Assembly (NCBI GenBank): GCA_946999645.1
Contig: CAMQDS010000012.1
Location: 1 to 51,419 of the forward strand
DNA: 51,419 nt
DNA from: an uncultured Bacteroidales bacterium
Lineage (GTDB): Bacteria > Bacteroidota > Bacteroidia > Bacteroidales > UBA932
Direction: 5' to 3'
The notes under the pieces are model-generated. The model was not told the origin of the DNA. It searched no databases and was given only the letters and a program-made list of their open reading frames with translations. Every line of letters begins with the position of its first letter. Within the stretch, counting starts at the first letter, position 1. Positions 1 to 7,989 of this stretch are shown here, in pieces. The translations under genes were made by a program, and so were the position numbers.

Positions 1-46
1 CCTTATTAAGCCAAGGCATCCTCCGTTCGCTCTTCTCCTCTTTCTC
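1..46 (-). rRNA. 23S rRNA, 5' end only (partial, runs off the left edge)
   Basis: The reverse complement of the first bases contains GGAGGATGCCTTGGC, the conserved block near the 5' end of bacterial 23S rRNA (position about 26 in E. coli numbering). Aligning on that block puts the mature 5' end near base 46. The gene runs leftwards out of the window. No 16S gene or tRNA lies upstream of it; a protein gene does. The exact mature end is estimated. Confidence 0.85.
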
Positions 47-275
47 TCGTGAATCAGCTCTGTGTTTTCATATATCTCCCGATACATGCTCACTCGCTGT
101 TTCTTTGAACTCTTTTCCTATGAAATTGCAGTCCCTAATCAACGTCTTCTCAGACTTCTTCCTTGATTACAAACTGATTTTTTCTATCTTACCTCTTATT
201 CTCTCTCAATATTTTCAATGATCTTATTCCGTTACGAAATACCATTTTTAAATCTGGTCTTTCTCAAACGGGCTG
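47..275 (-). other. 23S rRNA precursor leader
   Basis: This stretch has no plausible gene. It lies between a consensus promoter and the 23S 5' end and so should be the 5' external spacer of a separate 23S transcript. Read on the minus strand it has a small stem-loop near the start (TATTTCG/CGGAATA) followed by ATCATTGAAAATATT, which resembles the boxA-like segment of Bacteroidota rRNA leaders. That resemblance is from memory. The purine-rich 3' part (GAGAGAAAGAGGAGAAGAG) probably forms half of the 23S processing stem; its partner would be outside the window. Confidence 0.6.
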
Positions 276-306
276 CAAAGATACGCACTTTTTTTATTCC
301 TCCAAA
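276..306 (-). promoter_or_regulatory. Consensus promoter for the 23S rRNA gene
   Basis: On the minus strand TTTG (306-303) is followed by exactly 19 bases and then TATCTTTG (283-276). This matches the Bacteroidota sigma-ABfr consensus TTTG-N19-TAnnTTTG with no mismatch. Transcription should begin near 268-272 and read only into the leader and 23S gene. The promoter sits 17 bases beyond the stop codon of the upstream lipoprotein gene. Confidence 0.85.
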
Positions 307-322
307 TATTTTTGAGAATATT

Positions 323-775
323 TTAATATTTAAGTAAGGAATTTAAATATTCATCCGTTATTTCAGGAAGAACAACGTCGTTATTTTTACTGCGCTGCTC
401 TTTAATCTGCGAATTTAGTTTTCTCATTGCCTCACTCATTTCAGAGAACAAAGTCTCGGAAACATTTATCTCTGCACCGTTTTTAAGATTACATACATAG
501 TATCCGTCGACAATCTTCACATGAGAATAAAAACGATAATTTGCAATCCTACACAATTTCATCAAATCATCAGACACAGAAGACCTTGTTTTACTTATTC
601 CAGTTGCAACATCTTTTAAACTAATATCGATAAAAAGACTATCTCTATCATTTTCCGATATAACCTCTACCTTGGTTGTACTATCACCAGAATTACTATT
701 TTGCTTAACATTTTCTTTACAACTAAATATACCAAGCAAACAGATTAGAATAAAAAATAGATTAATGTTTTTCAT
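323..775 (-). CDS. Small lipoprotein of unknown function
   Basis: 150-residue protein with a hydrophobic signal segment (residues 4-18) ending in the lipobox LGIFSC, so Cys19 is the likely lipidation site and the protein should be anchored to a membrane. The rest is hydrophilic, with a predicted helical C-terminal half rich in Lys, Asn and Glu. I recognise no family or catalytic motif. It stands alone, between the 23S promoter and divergent pepT. A minus-strand TATCTTTG at 846-853 lies about 70 bases upstream and could be its -7 box. Function unknown; the lipoprotein assignment is fairly secure. Confidence 0.75.
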   Translation of the reverse strand: MKNINLFFILICLLGIFSCKENVKQNSNSGDSTTKVEVISENDRDSLFIDISLKDVATGISKTRSSVSDDLMKLCRIANYRFYSHVKIVDGYYVCNLKNGAEINVSETLFSEMSEAMRKLNSQIKEQRSKNNDVVLPEITDEYLNSLLKY

Positions 776-845
776 AATGTATATTGAATTAATTATTAAG
801 GTGTATCAGAATTAGCAACACTGGATGTAGTAAGAATTAATAATA

Positions 846-853
846 CAAAGATA
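846..853 (-). promoter_or_regulatory. Possible -7 box for the 323-775 lipoprotein gene
   Basis: TATCTTTG on the minus strand fits TAnnTTTG, but the -33 position 19 bases upstream reads AAAC rather than TTTG. It is weak evidence from a single motif in AT-rich DNA. Confidence 0.3.
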
Positions 854-999
854 AAGAATATCAATTAGTTAAGTTTCATAATAACATCGTTTTTGTAAAG
901 GTATTAATTTTTTATTATACTCCAAATATTTTTAAATTATTATAAATGTCTACAAGATATAATTTCAAAAAGAGCTATCTTTATAAAAAATAAACACTG

Positions 1000-2220
1000 A
1001 TGGAAAATATTCTAAATAGATTTTTAAGATACGTAAATATAGATACCCAATCGAATGAAAATTCAAATTCCCAACCAAGCACAGCGAAACAGTTAAATTT
1101 ACTGAAATTACTATGTAAGGAATTGAATGACATGGGAATACCTGCCCAAATAGATGAGTATGGTTATATTATGGGCAAAATTCCGTCAAATATTGACATG
1201 AAAGTGCCTGCAATAGGCTTTATATCACACGTAGATACATCTCCTGATGCATCTGGCAAAGATATTAAACCACAAATAATAGAAAATTATGATGGGAAAG
1301 ACATTGCTCTAAAGGGCGTCCCTGGCTTGTACCTAAAACCTACCGAATTTCCAATACTAAATAAGTACATAGGGAAAACGCTCATAACTACAGATGGGAC
1401 TACCCTTTTAGGGGCAGACGACAAAGCCGGTATCGCTGAAATAATGTATGCAGCAGAATATATTATGTCGCATCCTGATTTTAAACATGGAGACATCTGC
1501 ATAGGTTTCACTCCAGATGAGGAAATAGGTCGCGGAACAGTAAAATTTGATGTAGCAAAATTTGGAGCCAAATATGCCTATACCATTGACGGTGGCGAAA
1601 TAGGAGAATTGGAATTTGAAAACTTTAATGCCGCCTCTGCCAAAATCCATATCTCTGGACGAAATATCCATCCTGGGTCAGCCAAAGGCAAAATGAAGAA
1701 TGCTATAATAATTGGAAGCGAATTAAATTCATTACTCCCTGTAGAGCAAAGGCCTGAATTTACAGAAGGTTATGAGGGTTTTTTCCATATAGTATCATTT
1801 ATAGGTACAGTTGAAGAAGCCGATATTTCATACATTATACGAGATCATGACAGCAATAAGTTTGAAACAAAAAAAATGCTGATTAAAGACTGTTGTGAAT
1901 TTATAAACAAAAAATATGGAGAAGGGACGGCTAATCCTGTAATAACAGATCAGTATAGAAATATGAGGGAACAGATTGAGCCTCATTACCAAATTGTAGA
2001 AAAGGCAGCAAAGGCAATGGAGATGGAAGGTATACGCCAGAAGATACAACCTATAAGAGGAGGGACAGATGGAGCCAATCTAAGTTTTAAAGGGCTACCA
2101 TGTCCTAATATCTTTGCAGGAGGACACAACTTTCACGGAAAAATGGAATTTGTACCTTTAGAAAGTATGGAAGCGGCAGCCAAAGTAATTCTCAATATTA
2201 TAAGTTTATTCACAAAATAA
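1000..2220 (+). CDS. pepT: Peptidase T (tripeptide aminopeptidase)
   Basis: Cytoplasmic zinc metallopeptidase of family M20B that removes the N-terminal residue from tripeptides. The 406-residue length is normal for PepT. Visible motifs are HVDTSP (H77, D79 zinc ligands), LLGADDKAG (D140 bridging ligand), TPDEEIGRG (E174 general base, E175 ligand), the dimerisation/lid segment with SGRNIHPGSAKGKM near residue 220, and the final ligand His in GGHNFHGK near residue 375. A TATCTTTA at 976-983 is a possible -7 box. The gene is followed 75 bases later by tatA in the same direction, so co-transcription is possible but not needed. High confidence. Confidence 0.95.
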   Translation: MENILNRFLRYVNIDTQSNENSNSQPSTAKQLNLLKLLCKELNDMGIPAQIDEYGYIMGKIPSNIDMKVPAIGFISHVDTSPDASGKDIKPQIIENYDGKDIALKGVPGLYLKPTEFPILNKYIGKTLITTDGTTLLGADDKAGIAEIMYAAEYIMSHPDFKHGDICIGFTPDEEIGRGTVKFDVAKFGAKYAYTIDGGEIGELEFENFNAASAKIHISGRNIHPGSAKGKMKNAIIIGSELNSLLPVEQRPEFTEGYEGFFHIVSFIGTVEEADISYIIRDHDSNKFETKKMLIKDCCEFINKKYGEGTANPVITDQYRNMREQIEPHYQIVEKAAKAMEMEGIRQKIQPIRGGTDGANLSFKGLPCPNIFAGGHNFHGKMEFVPLESMEAAAKVILNIISLFTK

Positions 2221-2295
2221 TATACTTGGAATTTTATTTTATCACTAAATTAGCATAGAAATACATAGCACATAGGACTATTAATAATTTTAGGT

Positions 2296-2490
2296 ATGCA
2301 CAATCTTCTTTTATTCGGCAACTTGGGTGCAGGAGAAATACTGATCATCGCCCTTGTAATATTACTTTTATTCGGTGGTAGAAAGATTCCAGAACTGATG
2401 AAAGGTCTTGGCAAAGGACTAAAGAGTTTCAAGGATGGGATGAATAATGTAGAAAACGACATAAATAACGATAGTGACTCAAAAGAGTGA
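2296..2490 (+). CDS. tatA: Sec-independent translocase subunit TatA
   Basis: 64-residue TatA/E-type protein of the twin-arginine translocase, which forms the size-variable pore for export of folded proteins. It has one N-terminal membrane helix (residues 14-26, EILIIALVILLLF), the FGG hinge at 26-28, and an amphipathic helix with the KIPELMKGLGKGLKSFK pattern, then an acidic polar tail. It abuts tatC, making a minimal two-gene TatAC system with no tatB seen here, as is common in Bacteroidota. Confidence 0.95.
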   Translation: MHNLLLFGNLGAGEILIIALVILLLFGGRKIPELMKGLGKGLKSFKDGMNNVENDINNDSDSKE

Positions 2491-2491
2491 A

Positions 2492-3253
2492 ATGACATTT
2501 TGGGAGCATCTTGAAGTTCTCAGAATGTCTTTATTCCGTATTCTTGGTTTTGTATTTGTGGCATTTATTCTATGTTTTACAATAATGCCACATATTTTTG
2601 ATGAATTTATATTAGGTCCTACCTCATCCGATTTTTTCTTATACAAATGGTTTTCTTCTTTAGGTCATCTTCCTTTTACTCCTGATTTTTCAGATAATAC
2701 ATTTCATACGGATATTATAAATATTAATATTGCTTCCCAATTCATGACACACATGAGTATCTCATTTTGGGCAGCAGTAATTCTTTCTTTTCCATATATA
2801 CTTTATGAAATCTGGAAATTTATCAAACCGGCATTATTTCAAGAGGAAAAAAGAAACGCAGCATATGCTTTTCTATCAGGTACTATAATGTTCTATATTG
2901 GCTGTGCCATAGGATATTGTATTGTTTTTCCATTGACTTTCAGATTTTTAGCACAATACACCTTAGGTGAGCAAATCATTAATCAAATAAATTTGAATTC
3001 ATATATAGATATGTTTTTGCTCTTAGTGCTTACTATGGGAATTATATTTGAACTTCCTCTTCTTGTATGGATATTATCAAAAATAGGACTACTGCATAAA
3101 GAAACACTGAAAAAATATAGGAGCTATACAGTGGTTGCACTTTTAATACTCGCAGCTGTAATAACTCCTACAGGGGATCCATTTACATTAATGGTAGTAT
3201 TTCTTCCGCTCTATCTGTTGTATGAGCTTTCTATTATAGTAGTAAGAAATTAA
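2492..3253 (+). CDS. tatC: Sec-independent translocase subunit TatC
   Basis: Multi-spanning inner membrane receptor for twin-arginine signal peptides. I start the protein at ATG 2492 (253 residues), just after the tatA stop codon at 2488-2490. A longer reading from 2474 would overlap tatA, and the family N-terminus is normally M-[ST]-F-W-[DE]-H-L, matching MTFWEHLEVLR here. About six hydrophobic helices are visible, with the family signatures YEIWKFIKPALFQEEKR and FELPLLVWIL. A large periplasmic loop (about residues 40-85) is longer than in E. coli TatC. Its 3' end is 2 bases from the convergent kbl gene. Confidence 0.95.
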   Translation: MTFWEHLEVLRMSLFRILGFVFVAFILCFTIMPHIFDEFILGPTSSDFFLYKWFSSLGHLPFTPDFSDNTFHTDIININIASQFMTHMSISFWAAVILSFPYILYEIWKFIKPALFQEEKRNAAYAFLSGTIMFYIGCAIGYCIVFPLTFRFLAQYTLGEQIINQINLNSYIDMFLLLVLTMGIIFELPLLVWILSKIGLLHKETLKKYRSYTVVALLILAAVITPTGDPFTLMVVFLPLYLLYELSIIVVRN

Positions 3254-3255
3254 AC

Positions 3256-4446
3256 TTATTTAATAACTTTTAACTCTTTTCCTACCTTTATGAATGCCGC
3301 TATGGCTTTATCAAGATGTTCACGTTTATGGGCTGCAGATAGTTGCACTCTTATCCTTGCCTCTCCTTTTGGTACTACTGGATAATAAAATCCTGTAACA
3401 AAAATCCCTTCTTCAGCCATTTTAGCCGCGAATTGTTGGGAAAGTTTTGCATCATAGAGCATAACAGCACATATTGCACTCTTTGTAGGCTTTATATCAA
3501 ACCCTGCTTCAAGCATTTTGTCTCTGAAATACCTTACATTTTCCTGCTGAATATCGTGAAGTTCATTATTTTCTTTTAGCATTTTGAACATCTCAATCCC
3601 TGCTGCAACTATCATAGGTGGTAGAGAATTGGAGAATAGATAAGGACGAGAACGCTGACGCAACATTTCTATTATTTCCTTGCGACCAGTCGTAAATCCA
3701 CCTACTGTGCCACCGAATGCCTTTCCGAGTGTGCCTGTAATTATATCTATTTTTCCATAACAATCAAATTGTTCGGATACGCCACGACCTGTTTTTCCAA
3801 CGACACCTGCAGAATGACTTTCATCTACCATTACCAAGGCATTGTATTTTTCTGCAAGTTCACAGATTTTATCCATAGGAGCAACATTTCCATCCATTGA
3901 GAATACTCCATCTGTACAGATTATACGGAACCTTTGTGCCTGTGCCTCTTTAAGACAACGTTCCAAGTCCTGCATATCAGCATTTGCATACCTATACCTC
4001 TGTGCCTTACAAAGTCTTACGCCATCTATTATAGAAGCATGATTGAGTGCATCTGATATTATAGCATCATCTGCTGTTAGAAGTGGCTCAAAAACACCTC
4101 CGTTTGCATCAAAGCAAGAAGCATAAAGAATTGTATCTTCTGTATGAAAAAATTCAGACACTGCCTTTTCAAGTTCTTTATGCAGGTCCTGAGTTCCACA
4201 TATAAATCTTACAGATGACATTCCGAAACCATGAGTTTCCATAGCCTTAATTGCAGCCTTTATCAATCTTGGAGAGTCTGCAAGTCCGAGATAGTTATTT
4301 GCACAAAAATTAAGTGCTTTTGATCCATCTTCCAATACTATTTCTGCTGATTGGGGCGAAACTATATTTCTCTCATTTTTATAAAGACCTGCATCTTTTA
4401 TAGAATTCAGTTCCTGTTGCAGGTGTTCTTGAAATTTACCGTACAT
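3256..4446 (-). CDS. kbl: Glycine C-acetyltransferase (2-amino-3-ketobutyrate CoA ligase)
   Basis: PLP-dependent alpha-oxoamine synthase, 396 residues, which cleaves 2-amino-3-ketobutyrate with CoA to glycine and acetyl-CoA. Features seen: NHASIIDG (His136, substrate/PLP stacking), VDESHSAG (Asp208, His211), and the Schiff-base lysine Lys242 in GTLGKAFGG. Related enzymes (KAS-type ALA synthase, BioF) share the fold, but the divergently transcribed neighbour encodes an NAD-dependent threonine dehydrogenase, which makes the Kbl assignment the natural one: together they convert threonine to glycine and acetyl-CoA. Confidence 0.93.
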   Translation of the reverse strand: MYGKFQEHLQQELNSIKDAGLYKNERNIVSPQSAEIVLEDGSKALNFCANNYLGLADSPRLIKAAIKAMETHGFGMSSVRFICGTQDLHKELEKAVSEFFHTEDTILYASCFDANGGVFEPLLTADDAIISDALNHASIIDGVRLCKAQRYRYANADMQDLERCLKEAQAQRFRIICTDGVFSMDGNVAPMDKICELAEKYNALVMVDESHSAGVVGKTGRGVSEQFDCYGKIDIITGTLGKAFGGTVGGFTTGRKEIIEMLRQRSRPYLFSNSLPPMIVAAGIEMFKMLKENNELHDIQQENVRYFRDKMLEAGFDIKPTKSAICAVMLYDAKLSQQFAAKMAEEGIFVTGFYYPVVPKGEARIRVQLSAAHKREHLDKAIAAFIKVGKELKVIK

Positions 4447-4474
4447 AATAAATTTAGTTTTATCGATAAGTATG

Positions 4475-4482
4475 CAAAAGTA
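4475..4482 (-). promoter_or_regulatory. -7 box of the kbl promoter
   Basis: TACTTTTG on the minus strand fits TAnnTTTG, 28 bases upstream of the kbl start codon. The -33 element at the expected spacing is not recognisable (TAGG). Confidence 0.5.
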
Positions 4483-4524
4483 ACTTTTTATAGTTGATTT
4501 ACCTACTTTAATATATATTTTTGG

Positions 4525-4540
4525 CTATCTTCGCATAATT
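4525..4540 (+). promoter_or_regulatory. Possible -7 region of the tdh promoter
   Basis: The segment contains GGCTATCTTCG, one base away from the TAnnTTTG consensus, about 20-25 bases before the tdh start. No good -33 TTTG is seen. The divergent kbl and tdh promoters share this 111-base intergenic region, so joint regulation is possible. Confidence 0.35.
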
Positions 4541-4557
4541 TTTAAAGACACTGTAAT

Positions 4558-5517
4558 ATGAAGAATGTGCTTGTCATAGGTTCAACCGGTCAAATCGGCT
4601 CAGAACTTACAATGAAATTGAGAAGAGAAATACCGGATGGAAATATTGTTGCCGGATACATACAAGGTGCAGCACCAACAGGGAACCTGTTAGAGAGCGG
4701 ACCGGCAGAACTTGCAGATGTACTAAACGGAGAACAATTATTACAGATAGTAAAAAAATACAAGGTCGATACTATATATAACCTTGCAGCCTTACTTTCT
4801 GCAGTGGCAGAAAAAAAACCGCTATTGGCATGGAAAATACAGATAGACGGCTTGCTTAATATACTGGAAATTGCAAAGGACAATGGCTGTGCAGTATTTA
4901 CGCCAAGTTCAATAGGCTCCTTCGGACCAGAAACACCTCACCAGGGAACACCTCAAGATACTATACAACGACCTAAAAGTATGTATGGAGTTACCAAAGT
5001 GGCAACAGAGTTATTGAGCGACTACTACCACAATAAATACGGAGTAGATACACGCTCTGTACGCTTTCCTGGACTTATTTCAAATGTTACCCTACCTGGA
5101 GGTGGAACAACCGACTATGCAGTAGAAATATATTATGCAGCAGTAAAGGGAGAAGAATTTATATGCCCAATAAAAGCAGGTACATATATGGATATGATGT
5201 ACATGCCTGACGCACTAAAAGCTGCAATAGATATTATGAATGCAGACCCTACAAGACTTATACATAGAAATTCATTCAATATTGCTTCTATGAGTTTTGA
5301 TCCAGAAATTCTATACAACAAGATACGGGAATTTATACCTGATTTTAAGATGAGGTATGAAGTTGACCCCCAAAGGCAGGCTATTGCCGAGTCATGGCCT
5401 GACAAGATGGATGACAGTGCAGCAAGAAAAGAATGGGACTGGAAACCTTCATACGACCTCGACAGTATGACTATAGATATGATAAAATGCCTTAAGAAAA
5501 AGTTTAACAAGGCATAA
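4558..5517 (+). CDS. L-threonine 3-dehydrogenase, SDR (epimerase-like) type
   Basis: 319-residue extended short-chain dehydrogenase. It shows the Rossmann signature GSTGQIG (residues 8-14), the NLAALLSA segment near residue 75, the TPSSIGSFG strand carrying the catalytic Ser near 118, and the YxxxK pair Tyr143/Lys147 in MYGVTKVA. This is the UDP-galactose-epimerase-like class of threonine dehydrogenase rather than the zinc MDR class of E. coli Tdh. It oxidises threonine with NAD+ to 2-amino-3-ketobutyrate, the Kbl substrate. Functional assignment rests on sequence feel plus the divergent kbl neighbour. A terminator hairpin follows. Confidence 0.88.
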   Translation: MKNVLVIGSTGQIGSELTMKLRREIPDGNIVAGYIQGAAPTGNLLESGPAELADVLNGEQLLQIVKKYKVDTIYNLAALLSAVAEKKPLLAWKIQIDGLLNILEIAKDNGCAVFTPSSIGSFGPETPHQGTPQDTIQRPKSMYGVTKVATELLSDYYHNKYGVDTRSVRFPGLISNVTLPGGGTTDYAVEIYYAAVKGEEFICPIKAGTYMDMMYMPDALKAAIDIMNADPTRLIHRNSFNIASMSFDPEILYNKIREFIPDFKMRYEVDPQRQAIAESWPDKMDDSAARKEWDWKPSYDLDSMTIDMIKCLKKKFNKA

Positions 5518-5543
5518 GGACTTATTATATTTTATGATTTTGC

Positions 5544-5582
5544 GGCCTGTTACTTAACGTGACGGGCCTTCTTCTTTTCTTC
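5544..5582 (+). terminator. Intrinsic terminator of tdh
   Basis: A 10-bp stem (GGCCTGTTAC with GTGACGGGCC, two G-U pairs) with a 5-base loop is followed on the plus strand by TTCTTCTTTTCTTC. On the minus strand the G-U pairs become A-C mismatches and no T-run follows, so it works only for tdh. It overlaps the stop codon of the convergent OstA-like gene. Confidence 0.6.
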
Positions 5583-7973
5583 AAGTTCTTTACGCTTCTG
5601 GTACATGGCTTTATATTTTTCAAATAATGCCTTGTCCTTAGCCTCATGAGCCTGTATTGCTTTAAGCATTTTAAGTTTACGTTGTCTTAACTTTTCGGCT
5701 CTTTCTTCTGCAAGCATTTTTTCCTTTGCTGCATCCAAGCTATCAAGTTTTGCCCATTTTGCCTTTAGCAAAGCTGCTTTTTCTACCCGTTTTTTTAGAC
5801 GCGCCAATTTATTTGACTCCATTGTGGATAATAACCGCTCCTGCGGAACTGATATTGTATTTTTTTGACGCAGACTATCTTTTGGCTCAGTCTTAACCTT
5901 AACAATCTTTGCATCATTAAGGACGGGAGTTACGGTGTCTTTTTTCTCTAACAGAGAATCACGTTGCTGTACTCTACGAGCATTTTCTTCCTTTCTTTTT
6001 GCCATTTCCTTATAGACCTTAGCCATATATCCAGGAAAATAAATGTCTGTCTGAGTAAAGGAAGCTCTCGGTCTACCTTCATATTCTGTTCTTTCAGAAG
6101 GTCTTATATTCTGAGATGTAATAGCATAACGATTTTTTGGACGAAGATTTGGTAGCCATTTGTATCCTTTAAGGGATTTGTCATCGGGAGACATCTGAGC
6201 CAACGGATAGGCATCACTCTTAACGTCCTGAAAATATGAAAGTTTGTCTATATCTCCTCCCTTAAATTCGGCATAAAGCATTTTCGCCTCACTTTTATTA
6301 ACAGTGGAAAAAGTACTGTCTTCCATAAGGTAAAAAATTGCAGCCGCGTCGCCTAAAACATCGAAACGTCTCAACGCAGAAGTAGAGTCGAAATAAGCTA
6401 ACATTTCTGCACCCCTTATCTGATCATAACTTACCGTATCTGTTTCCTGAACAATAACAAAGGCATTAGAAAGAAGATCTGCCTTTTGCATACGTCCGTT
6501 TTTTATTACAGCATAAAGACTATCAGCGGAATATTGATGTCGTCCCTTTTCATTCCATACCAACGGAACCTTAAAGAGCCTTACAATAGAGTCCACATCC
6601 GAATATTCCAAAGAGTCGCAGGCAATCTGGATGTCCTTTCTAAACATCTTCACATTTCTAATAGCTGTAAGAAAGCCCATTTTTGTAGAATCCTTAGGAA
6701 GTACCTTTGGCACAGTATCTATTACATGCAAAGAATCCTTTACATGCAAAGAATCCTTTTGGGGAAGTGGCGGTATCTGTTCTTTAGCAGCCTTATTCTG
6801 TTCTTTAGTAACCTTATCGGTTCGTTTCTGTTTTAATTCCTTACTTTTTGCTTCTGCTAATTTGTTAGGATCGTTTTTAGCCGCCTCTTCTGCCGCTTTG
6901 GCTGCTTCAATAGCAGCTTTCTTCCTATATGCGGTAATTGCATCTGTAGATAAGTTATTGAGCCTGGTTTTTGACTGGGCAAGAAATACGGAATCAATAT
7001 CACATTTCTTTATAGTACGATATACCAATGAATCCGCTCCAAAATACAGGCTATCTTCCTTATTTTCAGTATCTTTAGTAATACCCACGATTGCAGGTCT
7101 CCTTGTCATTTCCAATCTTGACAAAGAATCAATATATACAGCTTTACCGGCAAGAGCATACACATTATTAATAGAATCCGACACCTGAACGTTTCCATAC
7201 ATTTCTATATCCATTGTTCTCCTATGGAAATATAAAGAATCAGCCCAGCCCTCTCTTGTCTTTGTGAGACCATGGACATTGGTATTAAATAAAAATATAT
7301 CTTTATTTCTATCGTACCAACCGTCATTGGAAGAAATCATATCATCATCTTTCCAGGCATCAGTACCATAACCAAATTTTGCAAGATTTTTGGATGCTTC
7401 ATATTCCAATCTTGTGGTCTTTACATAAACAGAATCTGTAAACATATTTACATTATCTGAAAATGTAAATGTCTTTATTTTTGAATCATAAGTACCTGTA
7501 ATACTTTCTATTACTTGACCATCTTTATCTTTGAGAGAGCCTCCTTCCATAAAAATAGCCACACTGTCCTTGGTATTATAATCCAAACATTTGGTGCGTA
7601 ATATATTACGGTTCTTATCCTCCAGTTGCACCAAAGTTCCCCTGAACTGTGCCAAATTCAAAGGAATTATATATTTAAGATTATCGCTTGTAAGTACGGT
7701 TTCGTTCTGAAGAATTTTAACGTGTCCTATAGCCTCAATCTCTTCTGTATTCACATTCCATAATGCCGTATCACATATTAGAAAAGTGTCATTGTGGAGA
7801 AATCTTGCTGGACCTGTTACTTTTCTATAATTAATTCCGTCTTTTTCAATAAGTTCCATAGATTTTGCACTTATAAGACTCACCAAGGAGTCTACCTTCC
7901 CCGAAGTGCCTTGAGCATTGACACATATAGGAAATAGAACTGCAAATAATATGAAAACTGACAGGCGTTTCAC
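5550..7973 (-). CDS. OstA-like (LptA/LptD N-domain family) outer-envelope protein
   Basis: 807-residue secreted protein with a signal peptide (about residues 1-20, ending CVNAQG). Residues about 25-300 repeat the OstA/LptA beta-jellyroll pattern (TGPARFLHNDTFLICD, GHVKILQNETVLTSDNLKYI, GNVQVSDS), which in the family forms the lipopolysaccharide-conducting periplasmic bridge. A charged Ala/Lys/Glu-rich linker follows (about 350-420), then a second OstA-like stretch (about 440-560). The last 120 or so residues are very Lys/Glu/Ala-rich and should form a long helix or coiled coil. It is last in an operon with two SurA-like folding factors, consistent with an outer-membrane biogenesis role. No LptD beta-barrel is evident, so I do not call it LptD. 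Confidence 0.8.
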   Translation of the reverse strand: MKRLSVFILFAVLFPICVNAQGTSGKVDSLVSLISAKSMELIEKDGINYRKVTGPARFLHNDTFLICDTALWNVNTEEIEAIGHVKILQNETVLTSDNLKYIIPLNLAQFRGTLVQLEDKNRNILRTKCLDYNTKDSVAIFMEGGSLKDKDGQVIESITGTYDSKIKTFTFSDNVNMFTDSVYVKTTRLEYEASKNLAKFGYGTDAWKDDDMISSNDGWYDRNKDIFLFNTNVHGLTKTREGWADSLYFHRRTMDIEMYGNVQVSDSINNVYALAGKAVYIDSLSRLEMTRRPAIVGITKDTENKEDSLYFGADSLVYRTIKKCDIDSVFLAQSKTRLNNLSTDAITAYRKKAAIEAAKAAEEAAKNDPNKLAEAKSKELKQKRTDKVTKEQNKAAKEQIPPLPQKDSLHVKDSLHVIDTVPKVLPKDSTKMGFLTAIRNVKMFRKDIQIACDSLEYSDVDSIVRLFKVPLVWNEKGRHQYSADSLYAVIKNGRMQKADLLSNAFVIVQETDTVSYDQIRGAEMLAYFDSTSALRRFDVLGDAAAIFYLMEDSTFSTVNKSEAKMLYAEFKGGDIDKLSYFQDVKSDAYPLAQMSPDDKSLKGYKWLPNLRPKNRYAITSQNIRPSERTEYEGRPRASFTQTDIYFPGYMAKVYKEMAKRKEENARRVQQRDSLLEKKDTVTPVLNDAKIVKVKTEPKDSLRQKNTISVPQERLLSTMESNKLARLKKRVEKAALLKAKWAKLDSLDAAKEKMLAEERAEKLRQRKLKMLKAIQAHEAKDKALFEKYKAMYQKRKELEEKKKARHVK
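6722..6757. repeat. Tandem 18-bp direct repeat (two copies) inside the OstA-like gene
   Basis: TTACATGCAAAGAATCCT occurs twice head to tail at 6722-6739 and 6740-6757. Because the unit is a multiple of three it duplicates six residues in the linker (KDSLHV KDSLHV) without breaking the frame. It is a likely slippage site giving length variation in a disordered region. Confidence 0.85.
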
Positions 7974-7989
7974 TTGTATAAAATAAGAA

